Source: Nostoc sp. FACHB-892
Lineage (GTDB): Bacteria > Cyanobacteriota > Cyanobacteriia > Cyanobacteriales > Nostocaceae
Length of the DNA: 64,000 bases
Direction of reading: 5' to 3'
Assembly (NCBI RefSeq): GCF_014698795.1
Contig: NZ_JACJTR010000007.1
Span: 248,001-312,000 of the forward strand
Below, one piece after another: positions 29,382 to 40,000 of the stretch. Position 1 is the stretch's first letter, and the number at the start of each line of letters is the position of its first letter. Both the position numbers and the translations under genes were made by a program. Under the pieces are notes generated by a model that did not search any database, had not been told where the DNA came from, and worked only from the letters and a program-made list of their open reading frames with translations.

Positions 29382-30479
29382 TTAACTCTTTGAATTGTCG
29401 CTTATAGAACACGGAACAGATTTTTCACCTGACCAATCTGTAAAAGTATTTTCATCTTTATAATGCCGAGGAGTTTGGAGCAGCAAGTTCCAAGCCTCCC
29501 CAGCATCAAATAAATTAAAATCTTCAGAATAGTGAGTTTCTAACAAATCCCTAACTATGAAATAATAGTCAGAGTTCATTCCTGGAAAAATATGATGTTC
29601 AGTGTGGTGGGAAAAATTTAAATGCAATAGATCAAATATTTTATAAACCCGGAGAGACATACTATTAACAAGTGGATCATTAACGGTAGTCATCCTACAA
29701 AGCATATGATTGGTATAAATATAAAACATTACCCCACCATAGCCAATTCCAATAGGTAAAAAGTAGCCGAGTATGAGTTTAAGAGGTTCAAACTGTAGAT
29801 AGGCAAGGATACTCAGATGAATTGTTATCATCATCAATAATTCTCCTGCGATCGCTCGACGATCTTTGGCACTAACTGTAAATGCAGCAGGAACATAATT
29901 GACAGATTCACGGTTAAAAAATAGCACAGATGTGAGATTACGAAAAGTATGTACTCCCCAAGCTGATGTTAATCCGACTACGAGCCATATAGGATTGACT
30001 TCACTAGAAGGCACAAATAAATCCTGAATCCATTTTCCCCAAGTTGAAGACTGTTCATATAAGTAATTGCGATCGGGGTCGCCAAAATCATTAGTATGAT
30101 TATGATGTACTCGGTTATGAACTGCTTTCCACAATGTTGGTGGCATCCACAACATTGTTAGCCCTAGAAAGCTAATAATATAGATTAACCGGGCGTTTTT
30201 AATCACGCTACCATGCATCAAATCGTGGGTGCTAAATAGTAAGACAACCACGCTATTACCCATAATGATGCTTAGAGGGAGATAAAGCCATAAAAGAGAT
30301 GGCGACCAACAATCTAACCGAGCCGCTATCATCCACCCTAGTATCAAAATTGCCAGATTAATGAACAAGATAACTAACTTACTTGGATCTGGGATAAATG
30401 CTTCAGGTGGAATGAGGGAACGTAATTCTTTGGCATATATTTTCTGGTGAATCAGTGTTTGATCAGTACTAACATTCAT
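29382..30479 (-). CDS. membrane fatty acid desaturase
   Basis: 365 residues, with hydrophobic spans near residues 35-55, 65-90, 105-125 and 230-260. Three histidine boxes bind the di-iron centre: HDLMHG, HNRVHHNHT and HHTEHHIFPG. The protein is an integral membrane oxygenase acting on lipid acyl chains or another long hydrocarbon. The box spacing fits acyl-lipid desaturases, but the position specificity (delta-9, -12, -15) cannot be read and it is not a close match to DesA, B or C by eye. Monocistronic. Confidence 0.85.
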   Translation of the reverse strand: MNVSTDQTLIHQKIYAKELRSLIPPEAFIPDPSKLVILFINLAILILGWMIAARLDCWSPSLLWLYLPLSIIMGNSVVVLLFSTHDLMHGSVIKNARLIYIISFLGLTMLWMPPTLWKAVHNRVHHNHTNDFGDPDRNYLYEQSSTWGKWIQDLFVPSSEVNPIWLVVGLTSAWGVHTFRNLTSVLFFNRESVNYVPAAFTVSAKDRRAIAGELLMMITIHLSILAYLQFEPLKLILGYFLPIGIGYGGVMFYIYTNHMLCRMTTVNDPLVNSMSLRVYKIFDLLHLNFSHHTEHHIFPGMNSDYYFIVRDLLETHYSEDFNLFDAGEAWNLLLQTPRHYKDENTFTDWSGEKSVPCSISDNSKS

Positions 30480-30600
30480 AAATCATTGTCACTCACGTAA
30501 AGAATTGAACTAAATACAGTTTTGCGGTAAATCGTAGCGTTTTTAAACGCAGAGTCTTTCGTAATTTCATTGATTACGAACTTATGAAAGCCTATACTAA

Positions 30601-30698
30601 TACCAATTTGAAAAAAGAATGCGATAGATGGTTAGGGACATAACAATGTTGTGCCCTTACAAATAATTGATGTGTCGCAAACATTATTTGAATTGGTA
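30601..30698. mobile_element. MITE-like inverted-repeat element
   Basis: The ends TACCAATTTGAAAAAAGAATGCGA-like (first 20: TACCAATTTGAAAAAAGAAT) and its imperfect reverse complement ending GAATTGGTA enclose a TTAGGGACATAACAATGTTG core typical of Nostoc intergenic elements. About 98 bp, non-coding. Confidence 0.55.
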
Positions 30699-30908
30699 TA
30701 AGACATTCCAAAAGCTAACTGCTCTCCAAGACCTTCACCAAAAAAAAGATGGAGAGATAGGAATAATGTAAAAATAAACTACAAAAGGTCGATCACAGGA
30801 GCAAGAGAAGGAATTCTTCAGTAGGAAAAGAATGGAAAACAATCTTTTATTGCCTATGAAGTTACTTCTGTTTTCCACCAATTGGGTGAATTTTGCGGTA
30901 CTAGTTTC

Positions 30909-32189
30909 TTATTGTTCTAACATTCGGAAGAATCGAGTAAAGTAATCTGGAAAGGTTTTCGCTGTACAGCCAGGATCTTTAATTAAAATCCCTGGAACCT
31001 TCAAGCCTGTGACAGCAAAAGCCATCGCCATTCGATGATCGTGATAGGTTTCAATCGCCGCCGGGGTAATGGGGCCAGGCTCAATTTTCAGTTTATCGGG
31101 GAATTCTTCAACCTTGACTCCTAGCCGACGTAACTCTGTGACCACAGCTTTAATTCGATCGGTTTCCTTATATCGTATATGTTCCACGTTACGAATGGTA
31201 ATCGGTGAACTGGCAAAGGGCGCGATCGCTCCTAATGTTTGCACCAAATCTGATATATCATTCATATCAATGTCGATGCCTTGCAATTGCTTTGGTCCTG
31301 TCACTTCGGTGTATTCATCTGAATCCTTAATTTGGCAACCCATCTGTTCTAAAACATTTAGCCACAGAATATCACCCTGGCAAGATTGTTTAGTCAAATG
31401 TTTGACGCGCACCCGTCCACCCGTGACGGCGGCGGCGGCAAAAAAGTAAGAAGCATTTGACGCATCGGGTTCTACTGTGTAATGTCGAGCTTGGTAACGT
31501 TGACCCGCTTTAATCTGAAATTGATTATCGCCGATTTGATTCACCTCAACACCAAAATCCGCCATCAGACGACAGGTCATTTTGACGTAAGATTGGGAAA
31601 CTAATGTCCCCTCAACCTCAATGTTCGTATCTTGTTGAGCATAAGGCGCAATCATCAGCAATGCCGAAAGTTGCTGACTTGTTTGATTAGCTTTCAACCG
31701 AAAATTTCCGCCAGCGAATCCCTTACCATAAACGGTGTAGGGCATAAACCCAGAGTTTCCTTCAAAGTTAATGGTTGCTCCGCCTGCTTCTAGTACCGTT
31801 AACAAGTCACCCATCGGCCGTTCTCGCATTCGGGGAACGCCATCTAGACGATATTCACCGTTACCCAATGCCACCAGCGCCGAGATAAACCGTGCTGCTG
31901 TACCTGCCAAACCCACAAATAAATCTGCCTGTTTAGCTGGGATGTCGCCTCCTCTTCCGGCGACTTGAATATGTGCTTGATGAGGATTCAAAGTAATGGG
32001 GATGCCCAATTGCTCTACGCATTTGGCAAAATACTCGCTATCTTCACTAAATAAAGCATTTTCTAAAATGGAGTCACCTTGTGCTAAAGCAGCGACAAGC
32101 AGCGCCCGATTGGTAAGACTTTTAGAACCGGGAATTTCTACCGTGGCATCCACTGGCCGATCTAGAGCAGGAATTGCAATGGTATCCAC
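30909..32189 (-). CDS. aroA: 3-phosphoshikimate 1-carboxyvinyltransferase (EPSP synthase), variant active-site loop
   Basis: 426 residues forming the two-domain EPSP synthase barrel. It joins PEP to shikimate-3-phosphate in the shikimate pathway. Visible ligands are GSKSLTNRALL, RMRERPMGDLL, TSQQLSALL, DMNDISD, YKETDR, YHDHRMAM and CTAKTFPDYF. The PEP-site loop reads VGLAGTAARF; the usual bacterial form is LGNAGT(A/T)MR, so the asparagine is leucine and the Met is Ala. A G-L-A-G-T form is familiar from actinobacterial enzymes. It could be a second, acquired EPSP synthase beside a housekeeping one elsewhere. No other shikimate gene is adjacent. Confidence 0.92.
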   Translation of the reverse strand: MDTIAIPALDRPVDATVEIPGSKSLTNRALLVAALAQGDSILENALFSEDSEYFAKCVEQLGIPITLNPHQAHIQVAGRGGDIPAKQADLFVGLAGTAARFISALVALGNGEYRLDGVPRMRERPMGDLLTVLEAGGATINFEGNSGFMPYTVYGKGFAGGNFRLKANQTSQQLSALLMIAPYAQQDTNIEVEGTLVSQSYVKMTCRLMADFGVEVNQIGDNQFQIKAGQRYQARHYTVEPDASNASYFFAAAAVTGGRVRVKHLTKQSCQGDILWLNVLEQMGCQIKDSDEYTEVTGPKQLQGIDIDMNDISDLVQTLGAIAPFASSPITIRNVEHIRYKETDRIKAVVTELRRLGVKVEEFPDKLKIEPGPITPAAIETYHDHRMAMAFAVTGLKVPGILIKDPGCTAKTFPDYFTRFFRMLEQ

Positions 32190-32365
32190 GTTAAACCTCT
32201 AAGTAGGCGGTTAGCTACAACTTTATATATTGACACATTGTGGCCAAAAGGGGCAGGGGGTGGAGGGGCAGGGGAAGCATGGGTAGAAGGAATATTAATA
32301 TTAACCCATGCCCAGTGACGCTCTCTTGCTAACCGCTTTGCGGTGTAGACGGGAGCATCTAACCT

Positions 32366-33114
32366 AACTTTTCACGGGAAATGTTGGTTCTCAAAAATGC
32401 GCTCAATATACAGTTGTTGGCAGCCATGTTAATTTGGCTGCTCAAATTGAGTCTTATAACGTGGGAGGACAGATTTTAATTTCTAAAAATACCTGTAAAG
32501 ATACCAATATTGACCTCCAAATTGCTAGACAACTACAAATAGAAGCTAAAAGAATAAAACGCCCTGTGACAATTTGTGAAATTCATGGCATTGGCGGTAA
32601 ATATAATTTATTCTTGCCTCAAGATGATGAAATAATAGTCAGTCTTAATCAAGAACTCCCTGTGGAATAAACTATTTTGTAGGGAAAACATACAGTGGTA
32701 ACAGTATTTATAGCCATTTTCAATCTAGTGAGGTACAAGTATGCAAATAGACCTAACCCCCTAACCCCCAACTCGTCGCGGGAAGGGGGAACAATTCAAA
32801 GCCTCTTGCCTTTTAGGAGAGAGGTTTGGAGAGAGGTAAAAATTGTACTTTACTGGGTCGAGAACCGCTATATAGGAGCATTGATTAGCCTCTCGGAAAA
32901 AGGGGTGCAATTGCAATCGCCACATTTTTTAGAACTTTTGAGTAATATCAAACTCAAGTTATTGATTGAGCCAAAACTGGCTACAGAAGAAGAACACATC
33001 TATGCCAAAGTGATCTAACAATCTCATGTTGACGAGCATCTTTTTCTGCTTCGGTTTACAGCTGTTCCCGCGAAAATGATAGCAATTCTCAATGCGCTCC
33101 GTCAGTCTGGGTGA
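32366..33114 (+). pseudogene. decayed class III adenylate/guanylate cyclase with PilZ-like C-terminus
   Basis: The first fragment (32366-32670) keeps the C-terminal third of the catalytic domain: GSQKCAQYTVVGSHVNLAAQ, IESYNVGGQILISKNT. After an insertion of repeat DNA (about 32725-32870) a second fragment continues as LISLSEKGVQLQSP and NIKLKLL, then an in-frame TAA at 33016-33018, then FLLRFTAVPAKMIAILNALR and a TGA at 33112. This is the order of cyanobacterial cyclases with a PilZ-like tail. The 5' two thirds are gone, replaced by repeat sequence ending at the stop before 32366. Confidence 0.8.
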
Positions 33115-33394
33115 GATTAAAGCATCTTGAAATGTAACGAAGGGAGGTCTATGTAAATACGTCGAAATGTAAAAATAGGTAGTTCAGCTTTTTTAAAACA
33201 GTAGCAATTGTTGCTGATAGAACTAGGCGATCGCGGTAAGATTTTGGACTTAAGCCTGATTCATCTCCAATAACTCCTTAATAATTCGTAATTCATAATT
33301 TGTAATTTATTATGCTACGGAGCAACTCACTTGAGTTATGGAGATAAAAATATGATTTCTTCTAAAACTGAGATTCAATTACATCCAAGGACAA

Positions 33395-33700
33395 ATGGCC
33401 AACGTAAACAGATTTCAAAAACTAGTAGAACTTGCAAATGAATATGGCATTATTTGCCAACCAACGCCAGAAGAATGTTTGATTGCATCTTTGCCTGGAG
33501 AGGAGGATTTTTTATTAGCTTTTACTTGGTCTGGTGCGATTGAAGGAGAGCCGCCAGAGCATGAGTTAATAGCGATTAGCGTACAGGATATAGTCAAAGA
33601 AGTTACGGTTGCAGCTTGGCAGATTCCTATTTATTTATTTGGAAACGTTTTAAGACAAGCTCAAATGCTTGTTGCTGCCCATAAAGATTTTGTTAGCTAA
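33395..33700 (+). CDS. hypothetical protein
   Basis: 101 residues, acidic, soluble, no known motif. It starts MANVNRFQKLVELANEYGII with AAGGA eight bases before the ATG. The middle reads CLIASLPGEEDFLLAFTWSG. The codon pattern and site support a real gene. It may be a small conserved cyanobacterial protein; no function is proposed. It sits between a pseudogene and the 21-bp repeat array. Confidence 0.55.
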   Translation: MANVNRFQKLVELANEYGIICQPTPEECLIASLPGEEDFLLAFTWSGAIEGEPPEHELIAISVQDIVKEVTVAAWQIPIYLFGNVLRQAQMLVAAHKDFVS

Positions 33701-34004
33701 AAGACGAGCTTTAGGCAAAAACTACTATCCCTGTCTACTGTGGCAGGGATTTTTATTTGAACTACTGTGTCTAGCGTCCTTATTAAATTCCCTAAATTTA
33801 TTTATGGGGATTACCTCCAGCAAGAACTGCCTTTGCCTTCCTGCCTCCTTAAAAAGGTTTTAGCAAACAGTGGAGGTTTAGTGAGTACGACAAGCCTTGG
33901 CAATATCGACGCTGCACAACTGCCGTTGCCGTATACGGTGACAATGAAGTTGCACTATGGCGATTTCACAAGTAACTATCTATCGTTAGGATCGGCTCAT
34001 AAGT

Positions 34005-34319
34005 TGTTACTAGACTAAGTGCTGTAACTCAAAAAATTAAAGCTCTATTAACTACAACTTCTTCAGTATTAACTACAGCTTCTTCTGTAGTTAATAACGT
34101 TTCAAGTATGATAAGTAACGCTTAAGTTGTTGTTACTACGGCTTAAACAGTAATTATCAATGCTTAAGGTGTTATAACTAATGCTTAAGTCGTTGTTACT
34201 ACAGTTTAAACAGTACTTATCAATGCTGAAGCTGTAGTTAATAACGTTCCAAGCTCTATAAGTAATGCTTAAGCTATAATAATAACAGCTTAAGCATTAC
34301 TTATAGATGTTCAAGTTGT
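34005..34319 (+). repeat. 21-bp minisatellite with phased in-frame TAA codons (decayed heptad repeat?)
   Basis: About 15 consecutive units of exactly 21 bp, e.g. TATAACTAATGCTTAAGTCGT; the 13 from 34047 are clearest. Read in frame (codons starting at 34021) each unit is a seven-residue repeat of the type hydrophobic-hydrophobic-x-N-A-x-x: LLTTTSS, VLTTASS, VVNNVSS, then MISNA followed by TAA. The same position is TAA in seven units but GAA in one and CAA in another. No frameshift breaks the period. The minus strand stays open over most of it without a start codon. Confidence 0.75.
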
Positions 34320-34392
34320 CGTTAAGAGACAAGAAACTTATTTTCTAAGTTTTCATTTCCTTTGTCTAGATTTTTAACTGCCTGCTACTTAA

Positions 34393-36669
34393 ATGCTACT
34401 TAAAACGGTAGCCTTAAATAATCCAGCAACTCACACGCACTGCATCATGTTACCTAAACCCAAAAAGCACTGGACACCCTCAAACTGGGCAAGTTGGAAG
34501 CCTTTCGGGATTGGCGAACAGTACCCCAACAACTATTGGGAGGTATTTCGGGCAATTTGGCTGTCTCGTGACAAACTACCTTATGCATGGAATATTCTCG
34601 ATAAAGGTGTCTGTGATGGTTGCGCTCTCGGAACAACCGGGATGAAGGATTGGACTTTAGATGGCATCCATCTCTGCAATGTTCGATTACGGCTGTTGCG
34701 AATGAATACTATGCCAGCTTTTGACCCTGTGCTATTGGAGGATGTTTCGCAGTTACAAAAACAAAAAAGTGCCCAATTACGAGACTTGGGACGGTTGCCT
34801 TATCCGATGATGCGTCAACGAGGGGAAAAAGGCTTTCGTCGTGTTAGCTGGGATGAAGCTTTAGGGGTAATTAGCGATCGCATCCGCTCCACAACACCAG
34901 ACCGCCTCAGTTTTTATATTACCAGTCGCGGTACTGTCAACGAAACTTATTATGCTACCCAAAAAGCTGTGCGGGCAATGGGAAGCAATAATGTTGATAA
35001 CGCTGCCCGCATCTGCCATTCTCCTAGTACAGCAGGACTGAAAGCTGCTCTTGGTGCTGGGGCTACTACCTGTTCTTATAAAGACTGGATTGGAACCGAT
35101 TTATTAGTCTTCATTGGTTCCAATGTTGCTAATAATCAGCCTGTTACCGTTAAGTATCTCCATTATGCTAAAAAAGCTGGCACAAAGATTGTAGTTATTA
35201 ATACTTACCGCGAACCAGGAATGGAGCGCTACTGGGTTCCTTCAATTGTGGAAAGTGCCGTTTTCGGTACAAAGTTTGCCGAAGACTTTTTCTTAATCAA
35301 CATGGGCGGGGATATAGCATTTTTGAATGGCACTATTAAACATATAATTGCTAACAATTGGGTAGACCAGTCATTTATAGATTTATACACAGATGGCTTT
35401 GCCCAACTCAAAGCATCGTTAGAAAATCAATCTTGGGAAGAATTAGAGCGACTTTCTGGAACATCCCGCGAGTCAATGTATGCCTTTGCCAAAATGGTCA
35501 AAGAAGCGAATAAAGCTGTATTTGTTTGGAGTATGGGCATTACCCAGCATGAATGCGGTGAAGATAATGTGCGAAGTATTATCAATTTAGCTCTTACCAA
35601 AGGTTTTGTCGGTCGGGAAGGCTGCGGTTTAATGCCAATTCGCGGCCACTCTGGGGTGCAGGGTGGCGCAGAAATGGGATGTTACGCGACAGTTTTTCCC
35701 GGTGGTAAACCGATTACCTCAGAAAATGCTGCCCAATTGAGTCAACATTGGGGCTTTGATGTGCCAGTAAGTAAAGGTTTAATTGCTCCAGAAATGATTA
35801 ACGCCGCACATCAAGGGAAATTAGATGTGTTGGTTTCTGTGGGCGGGAATTTTTTAGAAGTACTGCCAGAACCAGATTATGTGGAAGCGGCGCTGAAGAA
35901 AATACCCCTGCGGGTACATATAGATATTGTTCTCTCTAGCCAGATGTTGGTGGAACCTGCTGATACTGTGGTGCTTTTACCTGCGACAACTCGCTACGAA
36001 ATACCAGGGGGAGTCACAGAAACTAATACCGAACGCCGGGTAATTTTCAGTCCAGAGATTCCGGGGCCACGTATCAAAGAAGCACGTCCTGAGTGGGAAG
36101 TGTTTCTAGAATTGGCAAGGCGGGTAAAACCAGATTTGGCAGATAAGCTGACTTTTGCTGACACAGCTGCCATCCGTCAAGAAATTGCTCAAGTTGTGCC
36201 GCAATATGCTGGTATTCAACACTTACAGCAGGCTGGAGATCAGTTTCAATATGGCGGCTCACATTTGTGCTTTGGTTGGAATTTCCCTACAGCAGATGGT
36301 AAAGCACATTTTGGTGTATTATTGCCACGCCAAAGAGAATTACCAGAGGGTTATTTTTTATTAGCAACGCGCCGAGGCAAACAATTTAATAGTATGGTGC
36401 AAGAACGCAAGGATGCAATTACTGGGGCAATGCGAGAGGCGGTGCTAATGAATGCTGCTGATGCAGCACAGTTGGGTTTAAAAGATAGCGATCGCGTCCT
36501 TCTTAAGAATGATTTAGGCGAGTTGTTGTGTCAAGTCTACATTGCGCCAATTCAGTCAGGAAACTTGCAAGTACATTGGCCAGAAGGGAATGTGCTATTA
36601 GATAAAAGTAAGCGATCGCTTGAAGGAGTTCCTGATTATAATGCGATCGTGCGGTTGAAAAAAATCTGA
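34393..36669 (+). CDS. FdhF/YdeP-family molybdopterin oxidoreductase
   Basis: 758 residues of the DMSO-reductase superfamily, YdeP type. Motifs are VCDGCALGTTGMKDWTLDGI near the start, ITSRGTVNETYYATQKAVRA, ARICHSPSTAGLKAALGAGA, GMGITQHECGEDN-like SMGITQHECGEDNVRSIINL and MPIRGHSGVQGG. It lacks the CX2CX3C 4Fe-4S motif of nitrate reductases and binds bis-MGD. The substrate is unknown; E. coli YdeP is linked to acid resistance. The ATG at 34393 is used, though MLPKPKKH at 34447 is possible. A terminator follows. Confidence 0.88.
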   Translation: MLLKTVALNNPATHTHCIMLPKPKKHWTPSNWASWKPFGIGEQYPNNYWEVFRAIWLSRDKLPYAWNILDKGVCDGCALGTTGMKDWTLDGIHLCNVRLRLLRMNTMPAFDPVLLEDVSQLQKQKSAQLRDLGRLPYPMMRQRGEKGFRRVSWDEALGVISDRIRSTTPDRLSFYITSRGTVNETYYATQKAVRAMGSNNVDNAARICHSPSTAGLKAALGAGATTCSYKDWIGTDLLVFIGSNVANNQPVTVKYLHYAKKAGTKIVVINTYREPGMERYWVPSIVESAVFGTKFAEDFFLINMGGDIAFLNGTIKHIIANNWVDQSFIDLYTDGFAQLKASLENQSWEELERLSGTSRESMYAFAKMVKEANKAVFVWSMGITQHECGEDNVRSIINLALTKGFVGREGCGLMPIRGHSGVQGGAEMGCYATVFPGGKPITSENAAQLSQHWGFDVPVSKGLIAPEMINAAHQGKLDVLVSVGGNFLEVLPEPDYVEAALKKIPLRVHIDIVLSSQMLVEPADTVVLLPATTRYEIPGGVTETNTERRVIFSPEIPGPRIKEARPEWEVFLELARRVKPDLADKLTFADTAAIRQEIAQVVPQYAGIQHLQQAGDQFQYGGSHLCFGWNFPTADGKAHFGVLLPRQRELPEGYFLLATRRGKQFNSMVQERKDAITGAMREAVLMNAADAAQLGLKDSDRVLLKNDLGELLCQVYIAPIQSGNLQVHWPEGNVLLDKSKRSLEGVPDYNAIVRLKKI

Positions 36670-36775
36670 ATAAAGTCTCATTTCAAGTGTGAGAGGACTA
36701 ATTAACTACGAAAGAGATACCGTAATCAGCTGTTATATCATGTGCGCCAAATTTCCCATATATCCATAATCAAAG

Positions 36776-36806
36776 AACCCCTTCCCACAAGCGGGGTGGG
36801 GTTTTT
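36776..36806 (+). terminator. Rho-independent terminator after the YdeP-like gene
   Basis: AACCCC-TT-CCC stem pairing with GGG-GT-GGGGTT, followed by TTTTT. Confidence 0.75.
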
Positions 36807-37042
36807 CGGGTTTAATAAGCAATCAAGCGAACCTGATATTATAGTCGTAAGATTTCTCCTTAAAAAACCTAAATTGAATTGGAAAACTATCACTGGTTAA
36901 TTTCTCCAGTGAGTAGTTTTACTTATTACTAAATAGCAGAAAATCCTAGATCAGTGTTTAACTTCTTAACAGACTGATGATTTATGGGATAATATCATTA
37001 AAAGATTATTATCAATTTTTGCCACAAGTAGGAGAAAGCGAG

Positions 37043-40000
37043 GTGGATCGCCAACGCACAACGCTTAATGTATCACTAACTCCTGATTTCAATGAATTTA
37101 TTACCTCGCTTGTCAACTCCGGAAAGTATAAATCAGCAAGCGAGGTCGTTCGCCAAGCCCTGCGACTACTTCAACAGCAGGTATCAAGCTTAAACTCTAA
37201 AAAGCAAGGTAATTTACAAGAAAGTGCAACAGTCAAAAGCACTGCTAACGATAAGCCCTTAAATATGTTTTCTGGCTCTGGTGAAATGAGCGAACGTATA
37301 CGTAATTTCGATTGGGCAAGTACATCTGTTGGCAGTGTAGAAAAATGGCCACAAAGCTTGAGAGCAACGATACGTACCCTGCTAGGGTCACGGTATCCAA
37401 TGATTTTACTTTGGGGGCAGGATTTAGTTCAAATTTATAATGATGCATATACTAGCTTAATTGGGGCAAAACATCCTTTAGCGCTAGGTCGCTCTATCCA
37501 AGAAACGCAATCGGAATCCTGGGATGTAATTGGGCCGATGATTGTTGAAGTGATGACAACGGGTGTCCCGAACTGGGTAGAAGACCAAATGATGGTGGTA
37601 AACCGGGCAGATTATAACGAGGAAGCCCACTTCAGTCTGTCTTACAGTGCTGTTGAAGATGACGAAGGTGCAATTAAAGGTATGCTTTGCGTATGTAGCG
37701 AAGTGACGCAGCAGGTACTCGGAGAGCGGCGCTTGCGCTTGCAACGTGATTTAGCGGCACGTTCTGGTGATACACGAAGTGTAGACATTACCTGTAAGGA
37801 TATTCTGTCCACAATTGCAGAATATCCTCTTGATGTACCGTTTGCTCTGATCTATCTAAGCGAGTCAGATGGCAAGTCAGTCCGATTATGTGGCAGCGTT
37901 GGAGCAAACATAAATGAATCTATTGCACCTTTGAGAGTGGTTTTAGAAGAATTTACAGGTATATGGCCGCTTACAGAGGTAATGGTAGGACATACAGCTT
38001 TGATTGAAGGTCTTGATCGCCATATAACTATTGTGGGCGGGCCTTGGAATGAAATTGTCTATGAAGCAATAGCGTTACCGATTCCGTCATCAAATGTCAT
38101 AGCACCGCTTGGGGTACTCATTGCTGGGATCAGCCCCAATCGTGGCTTGGATGAAAGCTATAAATCGTTTTATGAGCTTTTAGCAGGGCAAGTTTCGGTT
38201 TCACTTCGCAATGCTCAAGCATACGAAGAAGAACGCAAAAAAGCCCAAGCATTAGCCGAACTAGACCGAACTAAAACAGCTTTTTTCAATAATGTCTCTC
38301 ATGAATTTCGTACACCTCTGACTTTGATGCTTGGGCCATTAGAAGATGTGCTAAACAACCAAAACGGGAGATTAACAAGTGAAGAACGCGAACAATTACA
38401 ATTAGTTCACCGAAACAGTCTGCGTTTGCTCAAGTTGGTCAACACACTATTAGACTTTTCGCGCATCGAAGCAAATCGGATTCAAGCAGTTTATGAACCT
38501 GTTGACCTTGCTGTATTTACAACTGAACTGGCCAGTGTCTTTCGTTCAGCTATCGAACGCGCCGGTTTACGTCTAATAGTAGATTGCCCACCTTTACCAG
38601 AAGCGGTGTATGTAGACCGCGATATGTGGGAAAAGATTGTTTTGAATTTGCTTAGTAATGCTTTCAAATTCACGTTTATTGGACAAATCAGTGTAATCTT
38701 GCGTTGGTACACGGAATATGTGGAACTGGAAGTCCAGGATACAGGTACAGGAATTCCAGCAGCAGAATTGCCCCATTTGTTCGAGCGTTTTTACCGTGTA
38801 CAGGGGTCACAGGGACGCACTTATGAAGGCTCTGGAATTGGATTATCGCTAGTGCAGGATCTGATTCGACTTCATGGTGGTTCAATTCGTGCCACTAGTA
38901 AAGTAAATCAGGGAAGTTCTTTCATTGTTTCACTTCCTACTGGTACTGCTCATCTGCCCACTGAACGCATTGCATCTGGGCATGATTTACTGAACACTGC
39001 TTCAGTAAGGGCTGCTTTTGTTGAGGAAGCGTGGCGTTGGCTACCCCAAGCGGAGGGGGAGCAAGGGAGCAGGGGAGGAGGGAAGCAGGGGAGAACTTAC
39101 AGCAGTTCCTCTCCTCTGCTTCCTAGCCCCTCTACCCCTCTGCCCAGTTCTGCTCGTATTTTGCTAGCTGATGACAACGCAGATATGCGTGATTATCTGA
39201 AGCACTTACTCCAGCCATATTACGAAGTAGAGGCAGTGACAGATGGAGTAGCTGCCTTAGCAGCAGTCCGCAGGGAAATACCGGATTTAGTCCTTAGCGA
39301 CATTATGATGCCAGAAATCGACGGTTTGGAATTGTTGCGCGAATTGCGCTCTGAATCATCAACTTGTGAAGTGCCTATTATTCTGCTGTCTGCCCGTGCG
39401 GGTGAAGAATCTCGTGTTGAAGGCTTAGAGATGGGTGCAGACGATTACCTGATAAAACCTTTCTCGGCGCGAGAACTGCTGGCGCGGGTACGAACAAACT
39501 TAGAGTTGTCACGACTGCGTAAAGATGCTTTAGCTCAACAAGCCGAACGAATTCGAGAGCAGGCAGCGCGAGTTGAGGCGGAGGCAGCCAATCGGCTCAA
39601 AGATGAATTTCTGCAAGTACTTTCCCATGAGATTCGCACACCGCTCAATGGAATGCTTGGCTGGGTTAAGATGCTTAACCAAGGGAAATTAGACTCATCT
39701 GCAACTGCTCATGCGCTAGCAACTATTGAGCGCAACGCTAAAACTCAAGCAAAATTGGTAGACGATTTGCTAGATGTATCGCGTATTATCCGAGGACAAC
39801 TGCATCTAGAAAAGCGTCCAGTTTCTTTAATCACAGTGATTACTGAAGCTGTGGAAACTGTAAGACCACAAGCTGAGGCTAAAGATATTATTATCAAATC
39901 TATGCTTGACCAGAGCGCTAGTTCTGTTTTTGGGGATGCTAGCCGCTTACAGCAAGTTGTATGGAATTTACTAACTAATGCAATAAAGTTTACACCTTCT

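Noticed and set aside
33767-34018. 83-codon plus-strand frame before the 21-bp array
   Set aside because: No ribosome-binding site or recognisable domain, and its end runs into the repeat array in a different frame; not supported as a gene.
36977-37042. Upstream ATG extension of the hybrid kinase
   Set aside because: The GTG at 37043 has the better ribosome-binding site and gives the ParD-like N-terminus directly.
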